A stretch of DNA of 19,538 nt from JOPF133 sp052144935. Its GTDB lineage: Bacteria > Acidobacteriota > Terriglobia > Bryobacterales > Bryobacteraceae. Location: NCBI GenBank assembly GCA_052144935.1, contig JBKQPR010000206.1:1-19538 (forward strand), read 5' to 3'. Positions 12,803 to 19,538 of the stretch are shown here, piece after piece; positions within the stretch are counted from its first letter, which is position 1; each line of letters opens with the position of its first letter. Position numbers and translations under genes: made by a program. The notes beneath the pieces were generated by a model, which had not been told where the DNA came from, searched no databases, and saw only the letters and a program-made list of their open reading frames with translations.

Positions 12803-15284
12803 GGCTATCGGTCTGTTATGCGCGTTGGCGGCTTCCGGTCTTGCCGCGAACCTCCGTTTGGTCGAAAACGGCAAATCGAACTACTCGATCGTGATCGCTT
12901 CGGATGCGTCGCAATCGGAGCGGCACGGCGCGGAGGAGCTGCAGAAGTTCCTGGAACAGATGTCTGGCGCGCGGCTGCCCATCACGGCGGAGCCGCAGCT
13001 CAGAATGGTGCTGGTAGGCGACAGCCCGGCGCTCGAAAAGCTGAACCTGGGGATACCGTTTGCGGAACTGGGGCCGGAAGGGTTCGCGTTGAAAACATCC
13101 GGCCCACACGTGGCGATCGCCGGCGGCCGCCTGCGCGGCAGCATGTACGGCGTCTACACGTTCCTCGAGAAACTGGGCTGCCGCTGGTTCGCGCCCGAGG
13201 TGAGCCGCATCCCCAAGACCCGCACGATTACGGTCGGCCCGCTCGATGAGACCGGGAAGCCGGCGTTTGAATACCGCGAGACTTTCTTCAGCGAGGCTCT
13301 CGACCGCGACTGGGCGGCCCGCAACAAGACCAATGGCTCGTATCAACGGCTGGACCCGGACGTGGGCGGCAAAGTGCAGTATTACCCATTCGTCCACTCG
13401 TTCGAACGCCTCCTTGCGCCAAGCCGCTATTTCAATCAGCACCCCGAGTACTTCTCGCTGATCGACGGCCAACGCCGCGAGCAAGGCGGACAACTCTGCC
13501 TGACCAATCCCGACGTGTTGCGGCTCGGCATCGAATCGGTGGAGCAGTGGATCGCAGCGAATCCCGAAGCCACCATTATTTCGGTTTCCCAGAACGACCG
13601 TTACGGGTACTGCGAGTGCGACAACTGCCGCCGCGTGGAACAGGAAGAAGGCGGCGCGCATTCCGGTCCGTTGCTGCGTTACGTGAACGCCCTGGCGGAG
13701 CAGATCGAGAAGAAGCACCCCGATAAGCTGATCGATACGCTGGCCTACCAGTACACCGAAGACCCGCCCGCCGTTACCCGCCCGCGCCGCAACGTGCGCA
13801 TCCGGCTTTGCCCGATCGGCGCATGTGAAGCGCACCCCTACGAGCAGTGCCCCTACGACGCCTACTTCATGAAGAACCTGCAGGCGTGGTCGAAGATCAC
13901 CGATCGGCTCTATATCTGGCACTACAACACAAATTTCGCCCACTACCTGCTTCCGTTCCCCGATTTCGACGAGCTGGCCGCGGATATCCCGATGTACAAG
14001 CGTCACGGTGTGGCCGGTCTGTTCATGGAGGGATCGGTCACCAAAGGGGGCGGCGCCGAGAACGCGGAATTGCGCTCCTACGTTATGGCCAAGCTGCTGT
14101 GGGACGTCAAGGCGGACGCGAACAAACTCGTGAACGAGTTCCTCGACGCCTACTATGGCAAGGCGGCCAGGCCCATGCGCGCCTACTTCGATTTGATCGA
14201 GCGCCAGGTGCGCATGGCGCCGAACGGGCTGGGCCGCCACCTGTGGATTTACGACTCGCCCAGCGCGCCGTACCTCAGCGACGAGGTCCTGGCCGGCGCG
14301 CGCGGACTCTTCCGCCAGGCCGAGGCTGCGGCCGGCAACGAGGCCATGCGCGCCCGCGTGCGCAAGGCGCGGATCGGGATCGACTACGTTCGGTTGACCC
14401 GCTCCAAGAAGTTCACGGTGGAGGGCGAGTGGTATCGCCCGGCCGATCTCGAAGGGCTGAAGGAGCGCTGGAACACGTTCATGTCCAGCCTGCGCCAATT
14501 CGGCATCACCAATATCAGCGAATCGACGGTCGCCACGCGCGATGATGAGGACTTCACCCGGTACATGCGCCCGTACCGGATCGTCACGCTCGAAAACAGC
14601 CGGCTGCGCGTGCACGTGGCGCCCGGCCTGGGTGGGCGGATCACCCACATCATCGACAAGGCCAGCGGCAGAAACCTGCTGGCGGAGCCCGAACCCGGCG
14701 CCAAGCAGTACCCGGATTTGGGCGGTCTTAGAGTCACGCCATACATTGACTATGTGACGCGCATGACGGGGACCACCGCGTGGGCGCTGGATGCCGGTGC
14801 ATCGGCCAACGAGGTATCGCTCACGGGGACATGCCAGAACGGGGTGAAGGTCACGCGCAGGCTGCGCCTGGATGGGACCATGCTGCGCACCGAGACGATC
14901 CTGGAGAACACTACGGCCGCTCCCGTAACCGCGGCCGTGCAGTCGCAATGGGACGTGAACCCCGGCGACCTCGCTTCCGTAGTCGTCCGATACCGTAAGC
15001 AGGCGGGCGGCGCCCTGGAGAAGGCGCTCATCGAGCCGGAGAAGATGCCCTCCGGTTCAGAGGTCTACAACGCCGGGGACCAACCGGATGGCGAATGGCG
15101 AATCGTGAACCGGCAGGGAGGGCCGATTTGGGTGAGCCGCTTCCCGAAAGAGCAGGTCGGCCGCTGTTACTTGAGCTGGACCGCGAAGAACGATAACCGG
15201 GTGAGCATGGCGGTCTCATCCGTCAGCCGCTCGTTGCGGCCCGGCGAACAAATCAGGCTGGCAGTGGACTACGGAGCCGAATAG
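12795..15284 (+). CDS. Exported DUF4838 glycan-active-like protein, 829 aa
   Basis: A signal peptide (MRKAIGLLCALAASGLAA, cut near residue 18) sends the protein out of the cytoplasm. Residues of about 20-150 resemble the alpha-glucuronidase/GH20 N-terminal domain (GAEELQKFLEQMSG, GSMYGVYTFLEKLGCRWFAP). Residues of about 150-420 form the DUF4838 region, related to TIM-barrel glycosidases. It carries the typical short Cys motif NDRYGYCECDNC (about residue 266), ADIPMYKRHGV and the WHYNTNFAHYL strand. From about 600 to the end lies a beta-sandwich resembling mutarotase-like domains (RVHVAPGLGGRITHIIDKASG). The ATG at 12795 has GGAG 3-4 nt before it; a TTG at 12786 is also in frame but would damage the signal peptide. 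The protein probably binds or cleaves a polysaccharide; DUF4838 activity is not established to my knowledge. A convergent GH28-like gene next to it supports a glycan role. Confidence 0.8.
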   Translation: MRKAIGLLCALAASGLAANLRLVENGKSNYSIVIASDASQSERHGAEELQKFLEQMSGARLPITAEPQLRMVLVGDSPALEKLNLGIPFAELGPEGFALKTSGPHVAIAGGRLRGSMYGVYTFLEKLGCRWFAPEVSRIPKTRTITVGPLDETGKPAFEYRETFFSEALDRDWAARNKTNGSYQRLDPDVGGKVQYYPFVHSFERLLAPSRYFNQHPEYFSLIDGQRREQGGQLCLTNPDVLRLGIESVEQWIAANPEATIISVSQNDRYGYCECDNCRRVEQEEGGAHSGPLLRYVNALAEQIEKKHPDKLIDTLAYQYTEDPPAVTRPRRNVRIRLCPIGACEAHPYEQCPYDAYFMKNLQAWSKITDRLYIWHYNTNFAHYLLPFPDFDELAADIPMYKRHGVAGLFMEGSVTKGGGAENAELRSYVMAKLLWDVKADANKLVNEFLDAYYGKAARPMRAYFDLIERQVRMAPNGLGRHLWIYDSPSAPYLSDEVLAGARGLFRQAEAAAGNEAMRARVRKARIGIDYVRLTRSKKFTVEGEWYRPADLEGLKERWNTFMSSLRQFGITNISESTVATRDDEDFTRYMRPYRIVTLENSRLRVHVAPGLGGRITHIIDKASGRNLLAEPEPGAKQYPDLGGLRVTPYIDYVTRMTGTTAWALDAGASANEVSLTGTCQNGVKVTRRLRLDGTMLRTETILENTTAAPVTAAVQSQWDVNPGDLASVVVRYRKQAGGALEKALIEPEKMPSGSEVYNAGDQPDGEWRIVNRQGGPIWVSRFPKEQVGRCYLSWTAKNDNRVSMAVSSVSRSLRPGEQIRLAVDYGAE

Positions 15285-15295
15285 GTGCGCGCACC
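15284..15295. repeat. Perfect 12-bp palindrome at the DUF4838 stop
   Basis: GGTGCGCGCACC begins at the last base of the TAG stop (15282-15284). No T-run follows, so it is a weak terminator candidate at best. Confidence 0.4.
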
Positions 15296-15334
15296 AGGTC
15301 TCCGACCGCCTGATTCTGTACCTTTGCCGAAGAC

Positions 15335-15425
15335 CACTCCCTCACGGTCATGGCTCGGAACAGAGCCGCGAGCGTCAGCGAGCGGTTTTCCCGGCAGCAC
15401 GGAATCTCGCGGTCGCGGACCTGGC
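15335..15425 (+). repeat. Interspersed intergenic repeat, copy C
   Basis: Block 1 (15335-15367) matches the minus strand of 3059-3027 at 29 of 33 positions and ends in a GGCTC/GAGCC hairpin with a 6-nt loop. Block 2 (15398-15425) matches the minus strand of 2973-2946 at about 25 of 28 positions. The spacer between blocks is 30 bp here and 53 bp in copy A. It lies in the convergent gap 15285-15564, which otherwise holds no gene I can see. Confidence 0.65.
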
Positions 15426-15564
15426 GCGTAGTGGGCCGGCCGGGGGATACCACCGCTCGCCTGACGCTGTCCATCACGAGGGCAACCAGGTTTTGCCCGG
15501 GTGCAACGCTCCCGGCCGGCGTTCCGGGCCTACGGTAGCCTGCAAACGCCCGCGGCTATGCCCC

Positions 15565-17163
15565 CTAAACGGCCCCCTGAACGCGATTGCCGTTCACGAA
15601 CACGGCATCCTTGGCGACATCGCCGGCAATATCGACCGCCTTGCCCGCATTGCCCAGGTCGTTGCCCATCACGCTGAGACGCTCGCACCGGTTGCCCGAC
15701 ACTTCCATCCAGGTCCGGATCCGTCCGGGCGCGCGGCAGCCGTGCACGAAGGCATCTTTCACCTGCTTCAGACGCACCGAAGGCTCGGCTTCGGGCGCGC
15801 CCGCAAAGGTCGAGCCCGCCAACTCGAAGCCCTCCACGTCGTCACAAACCAGGGCCGGGCGCTCGTCGTCCTGCAGGAAGCCTGTCTCAATGCCGCGCAG
15901 GCTCAGGCCCTTCACGTGGCGGCAACAGAATCCGTACGCCGGCAGCGTGCCGAACATGCTGTGCTCGGGATATTTCTCGGCGTTCTCGGGGATCTCCCGG
16001 CGGGCGTCCGCCCTCTTGCCGCCACCGGCGAACGTCAGCCGCAGATTCTCCAGAACCACGTTTTCAATGGCATGGCCGGGGAGGCCCGCAATGGCGCATC
16101 CCATGCTCCCGGCGCCCATGGCCTGCACGTTGCTGATCGAGACGTTGCGCAGTTCTCCCACCGGCGGGCGCGCGCCGCCGTCGGTGAACGGCCGTGCGCG
16201 GTCGCCGAGGCGGATGAAAACCGGCGCCCCCACCCCGTTCATGACGATGTTCGAAATGCTGACCCGATCGAGCACCCCGCCGTCCACCATTTCCAGCGCA
16301 ATGCCGGCCAAACGGGTGTCGTAAATCGTGCAGTTCGAGATGGCGATGTTTTCGAAGCCGCCGTTCGATTCGGTGCCCAGCTTGAGGGCGTTGCACGCCG
16401 TGCTCAACACGCAGTTGGTGATGACCACGTCCTTCGAGGGGCGGCCCGCGGTGGCCTTCAACACGATGGCGTCGTCGCCGGAACTGATTTCGCAATCGGA
16501 GATGCGCACGCGCTGGCTGCCATCGATGTCGATGCCGTCGTTGTTGACGTTCACGCGGCTATGGACGCTGATGCCGCGGATCTCCACTTCGTCGCAGTCC
16601 AGGTAGTGCTGCACCCACATGGGCGAGTTCCTGATGCTGACATCCGTCACCGAGACAGTGCGGCAGCTCACGAAGCGCATCATGTAGGGCCGCACCTTGT
16701 ACGGACCCTTGAACGCGGCGCCCTGCCCGTCGATCGCGCCGCGTCCGCGAATGCCGATGTCCTGTAGACCTTCCGCGTAAATCAGGCTCCTCTCTGTGTA
16801 CGTGTCCGTAAAGGAGCGCAGGGCGGGCACGAAGGATGGATAGTCCTGAAGGTTCTTGCTGCCGAGCAGCACCGCGCCGGCGTCCAGATCGAGCGTCACC
16901 CGGCTCTTCAACACGATGGTTCCCGAGAGGTAAGCGCCCGCGGGAAATAAGACCGTCCCTCCGCCCGCCCGCGCGCAGGCATCCACGGCATCCTGGATCG
17001 CCTTCGTATCGAGATGTGCGCCATCGCCGGCGGCGCCATGGTCGCGAACATTGAAGCCGGCCTGGCTAGTGGCCGGCCGGCCCTGCGGAGCGGCGGCGGC
17101 CGCCACAGCCGCCGCGGGGACCAGCCCCAGCAGGAAGCGGCGGCGCAATTGATCGTTTCGCAT
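15565..17163 (-). CDS. Tat-exported GH28-like (polygalacturonase-like) beta-helix protein
   Basis: A 532-residue right-handed beta-helix protein. The N-terminus MRNDQLRRRFLLGLVP is a twin-arginine signal followed by an alanine-rich stretch, so it is exported folded. The start of the mature chain (NVRDHGAAGDGAHLDTKAIQDAVDAC) and GGGTVLFPAGAYLSG are the standard opening of glycoside hydrolase family 28 and pectate lyase-like proteins. GH28 catalytic motifs are partly kept: NNDGIDI (207-213) replaces NTD, and SGDDAI supplies Asp230 and Asp231. Where GHG is expected the sequence is CNALKLGTES, with Asn258 at the His position, and no clear RIK follows. Activity may be altered or act on an unusual uronic-acid substrate. 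The ATG at 17163 has AAAGGGAA upstream with good spacing. The gene is convergent with the DUF4838 gene, and both are exported and glycan-related. Confidence 0.85.
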   Translation of the reverse strand: MRNDQLRRRFLLGLVPAAAVAAAAAPQGRPATSQAGFNVRDHGAAGDGAHLDTKAIQDAVDACARAGGGTVLFPAGAYLSGTIVLKSRVTLDLDAGAVLLGSKNLQDYPSFVPALRSFTDTYTERSLIYAEGLQDIGIRGRGAIDGQGAAFKGPYKVRPYMMRFVSCRTVSVTDVSIRNSPMWVQHYLDCDEVEIRGISVHSRVNVNNDGIDIDGSQRVRISDCEISSGDDAIVLKATAGRPSKDVVITNCVLSTACNALKLGTESNGGFENIAISNCTIYDTRLAGIALEMVDGGVLDRVSISNIVMNGVGAPVFIRLGDRARPFTDGGARPPVGELRNVSISNVQAMGAGSMGCAIAGLPGHAIENVVLENLRLTFAGGGKRADARREIPENAEKYPEHSMFGTLPAYGFCCRHVKGLSLRGIETGFLQDDERPALVCDDVEGFELAGSTFAGAPEAEPSVRLKQVKDAFVHGCRAPGRIRTWMEVSGNRCERLSVMGNDLGNAGKAVDIAGDVAKDAVFVNGNRVQGAV

Positions 17164-17910
17164 ACCAAATTCCCTTTGACAGCGAAGAGTGTATCATACC
17201 TTCGAGGAAGCTCTACGATAGGCGTCGAGGTGTTCACTCAAAGGCCCCTGGCGCAGCCGTTCAATCGTGCTTGAGAAAGTGAGGAGTTGGTCTGTCACTC
17301 TCCCAGATTGCCAGGCAGGGCGCCAAAACTATGCCGCGTCGCCGCAGTGTATGGGCCGTGACGCGTTTCGAGATTCCGGCGGCTTGCGCGGCTTCCCGGC
17401 AGGCGGTTTCCGCCAGGTCAACTGGTTTGTTTATGCCCTGACGGCGCTGTTCGTGGTGCGATTTTGGTATTTGGGGAAAGGTCAGTTTGCGGCGCGGACA
17501 CTCCGCCGGGCAGCCAACCCTGGCCGGGTGCCCTCGAATTTGCGGCTAGCCACCGCGTTGGGACGCTCCCCGCTCAAGGAGCCGCGACCCCGGACGACGA
17601 TGCGTTGCCGGGGATCGGGCGGGGATTCGAAGTCGACGTGAGATCCAGGGTCGCCGGAGCCCGAACCGGCAACGCCGGCCCTGCTGGCATTGGCCGCCAC
17701 CGGAGGGTGCCTGCCCACGCAGTTGCGCAAACCACTTTCCCCAGCAGTTTTATGAGACAGCTACACGCCCATGCGGAGTGGAGAACGCCAAACCGGCGGA
17801 TCGAGCCCGGGACCGGGCGGCCTCTCCTGTCTGATAACAGATTTTATCGGACATAAGCAAGGGTCTCGGACGGCCCGATCTTTATCGTCTATGAAAATGA
17901 TTTTGAAACT
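17164..17910. other. Gene-free stretch
   Basis: No gene is supported. A plus frame from about 17267 to 17641 includes a hydrophobic piece (VNWFVYALTALFVVRFWYLG, about 17419-17478) that could be a membrane-helix remnant, but the rest is Arg-rich and unlike a protein. CCCCGG (17588-17593) pairs with CCGGGG (17608-17613) as a weak hairpin. Sequence after about 17820 becomes AT-richer, matching the composition of the nuclease-like gene that ends at 17911. Confidence 0.45.
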
Positions 17911-19035
17911 CTACGCTTGGGACGCGGGGACCGACTTTCCCAAGCTGTACACAAAGTACTGAATCGGGTATCGATGACGTTGATTCCCCAATGAGCCAAC
18001 CGCGACCGTTACCTCAGCCAGTCGTTTTAGCCCGTCAATATTCGAGGTGAACCAAGGTCCTGAAAAATCCAAAGCGCAATATGCTCCGACATCTACTCCG
18101 GCAGCGGCCATGTATGCTGGCAACTGGTGAGTCAGGCCATGCATAAAATCCCGAGAATGTGCGCCCTTAAACTCAACGCAGACCTTTGCTGTTTTGCCTC
18201 CCACTAGCCTACCTATCAACAAAAAGTCCAGCCGGCCAACCGAGGTGGCGTGCTCAGGGACAACATCAATCGAGGAGAGGAACAGATGATCGGACAAAAC
18301 GGACTCAATGATGGAATGCAGGTCGCGCTCGCGTTTAGGCGAGCGCTTGACTACGCTGTTTCCTTCGTACTGGATGTCCCAAAAGCACGACGGTTCTCGC
18401 ACGTTTTCCAGCTTCTGCTCCAGTGACCCTAGTGCATGAAACACCCTTGCATAGAAGTCGGTTTCAGTCTTGTATTCTTCGATAGGCAACAAACCCCGTT
18501 TTCGCGCCCAGTTGATCAGGGTACTCGGTGGAGCATAATGGGGTGTCTGGCATTCCGCTATTAAGCAACTGGTCCCGTAATCATCGGTCAATGTAGTAAC
18601 GAAGGACGATTCAGAGTGACCGTGGAACCGCTGAGTGGATCTTGTCGGACCACCACCCATTCGACTAATGCTGAGAAGCATCGTAGTGCGAGACCACCCT
18701 ACTATTACGTGCAATTCAGGGCCTAGTTTAGCGAGGGTGCTTAGTGGAAAAGACAACACATCCTCTCCTCGGGCAAAATAGAGACGTGGGTCTTGAGCAG
18801 CTATAGGCAGACTACCGAGGCCAACAGCAAAAAGAAACTCATTGCCAATTATGGTTATGATACTAGAGCCGCGGCCTTGTTCAAGGTCGTCACGGTGCTC
18901 CTCCAGCGTCTTTTCAATCTGAAACAGATATTGGATGGACCCTTCAGTTTTGAGTAACTCCGTCGGGAAAAGAAAGCCTTGGAAGGTCGGTGATATATCC
19001 AAAAACGGCAACTCGAACGGAAGCGGCAAGTCCAT
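17911..19035 (-). CDS. PD-(D/E)XK nuclease-like protein of unknown function
   Basis: A 374-residue protein. The C-terminal half has the core of a PD-(D/E)XK restriction-endonuclease-like fold: Glu244 in a helix (HSIIESVLSDHL), Asp270 in VGRLDFLL, Glu288 and Lys290 in KVCVEFKGA, and a following helix with QLPAYM (Gln304, Tyr307). These match the usual helix, D, ExK and Q-L-x-x-Y arrangement. The N-terminal 170 residues are unrecognised and begin with a Pro/Phe-rich segment (MDLPLPFELPFLDISP). No signal peptide, so cytosolic. Base composition is near 50 % GC, with codons such as TTA, AGA and ATA that the neighbouring genes avoid, suggesting horizontal transfer. The ATG at 19035 lacks a near Shine-Dalgarno sequence; AGAGGAG lies about 25 nt upstream. 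It may be an accessory defence nuclease, but no partner genes are adjacent. Confidence 0.7.
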   Translation of the reverse strand: MDLPLPFELPFLDISPTFQGFLFPTELLKTEGSIQYLFQIEKTLEEHRDDLEQGRGSSIITIIGNEFLFAVGLGSLPIAAQDPRLYFARGEDVLSFPLSTLAKLGPELHVIVGWSRTTMLLSISRMGGGPTRSTQRFHGHSESSFVTTLTDDYGTSCLIAECQTPHYAPPSTLINWARKRGLLPIEEYKTETDFYARVFHALGSLEQKLENVREPSCFWDIQYEGNSVVKRSPKRERDLHSIIESVLSDHLFLSSIDVVPEHATSVGRLDFLLIGRLVGGKTAKVCVEFKGAHSRDFMHGLTHQLPAYMAAAGVDVGAYCALDFSGPWFTSNIDGLKRLAEVTVAVGSLGNQRHRYPIQYFVYSLGKSVPASQA

Positions 19036-19538
19036 GCATATAATTATGCGCGGAATCTCCTCTAATAGCGCAGGCCGATGCAGGAGGCTGCGCTACCGTC
19101 GGCCCTCCTAAAAGGCTCTTTAGCCGAAAAGTTCATTCCGATGGAACCCTCATCCGATTGTCCGACCGGCGTTAGCATGTTTGGCGGCATTAAGCGTTGG
19201 GGGGATGCGGTCGCTCGCGGGCTTTAGCGATATTTTTCTTCGCACGTCGGCTTGTGCGGTGAGGGGCAGGGCCCCCAGAAAGAGGGAAGCTTCGGGGGTG
19301 ACCCACCGCGTGATGTCTGCTCTTTCCTCCCCTACTCCAGCGCTTAGGGATCGGTGCCTCGCGATGCTTAGGCGTGTCGGTGCAGCGGGCGACTATCCAT
19401 AAACCGGTATTATGTAACCTGGATTATGCACACGATCACCCTTCCGAGCGCTGGCCCCGCTCGGCTGATGCCCCTCGTGTGTGAGTAAGTCAGTTTAGTT
19501 TTCGCTGCTTCACCTCCTGCCCCCAGAGTTCTTTTCCG
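19036..19538. other. Gene-free stretch upstream of the nuclease-like gene
   Basis: No supported gene. The frame at 19181-19402 gives an Arg/Ser-rich string with no recognisable domain. The region holds an 8-bp AT palindrome ATAATTAT (19040-19047) immediately before the nuclease-like start, an AGGAGG/CCTCCT pair (19082-19087 and 19103-19108), a GGCT-CTTT-AGCC mini-hairpin, and a 7-bp stem near 19444. It probably contains the promoter of the nuclease-like gene and may be an edge of transferred DNA. Confidence 0.4.
19444..19464. repeat. Stem-loop CCGAGCG/CGCTCGG
   Basis: A perfect 7-bp inverted repeat (19444-19450 and 19458-19464) with a 7-nt loop. No poly-T tract follows on either strand. Its role is unknown. 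Confidence 0.45.

Noticed and set aside
12816..14948. 710-codon open frame on the minus strand
   Set aside because: It is antisense to the DUF4838 gene, has no recognisable domain, and follows from GC-rich codon bias on the other strand.
17164..17190. TTGACA followed by TATCAT as a plus-strand promoter
   Set aside because: The two hexamers are only 10 bp apart, too close for a sigma-70 promoter.
17267..17641. 124-codon plus-strand frame
   Set aside because: Apart from one hydrophobic segment it is Arg-rich with no motif and no ribosome-binding site.
19181..19402. 73-codon plus-strand frame
   Set aside because: Low-complexity Ser/Arg-rich translation, no homologous look, no start signal.
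1..19538. CRISPR array, insertion sequence or prophage
   Set aside because: No regularly spaced identical repeats with unique spacers, no transposase, integrase or phage structural gene was found.

Overview
The window looks like chromosomal DNA from a high-GC Gram-negative soil bacterium. It is most likely an acidobacterium of the Solibacter/Bryobacter type. That placement is an inference from gene content (a Tat-exported GH28-like protein, a DUF4838 protein, an orphan CpaF/TadA ATPase, debris of c-type cytochrome and HEPN-like genes) and from GC-rich interspersed intergenic repeats; no rRNA or tRNA is present to confirm it.

Layout. Positions 1-1900 carry no intact gene: there is an 80-bp GC-rich segment duplicated at a 270-bp offset, then debris of at least three genes (a frameshifted cytochrome c, a 5'-truncated HEPN-like protein, an ECF sigma factor N-terminus). 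Positions 1904-2661 hold a small ORF coupled to a conserved protein of unknown function. Positions 2662-3279 are non-coding and contain an interspersed repeat and a 93-bp tandem repeat.

The centre (3280-9576, minus strand) is a tight six-gene operon, read from 9576 downwards: alpha/beta-hydrolase, ATP-grasp ligase, YbdK-like GCS2 carboxylate-amine ligase, M29-type metallopeptidase, a circularly permuted ATP-grasp protein, and a third ATP-grasp ligase. Three of its junctions are ATGA stop/start overlaps, one is a 29-nt overlap with a TTG start, and one is an 8-nt gap carrying a Shine-Dalgarno sequence. Four carboxylate-activating ligases with a peptidase and an esterase suggest cytosolic synthesis and editing of a small non-ribosomal peptide or amide metabolite. 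This is the best candidate for an undescribed system here. A second esterase (9618-10415) diverges from it across 41 bp.

Downstream are an orphan CpaF/TadA secretion ATPase (10888-12252), a frameshifted gene remnant (about 12483-12802), an exported 829-residue DUF4838 protein (12795-15284) and, convergent with it, a Tat-exported GH28-like beta-helix protein (15565-17163). The last two probably act on polysaccharide outside the cytoplasm. After about 750 bp without a recognisable gene comes a visibly AT-richer gene for a PD-(D/E)XK nuclease-like protein (17911-19035), probably acquired by transfer, then about 500 bp without a supported gene.

The long ORFs antisense to the real genes are frame shadows of GC-rich coding sequence and are not annotated.
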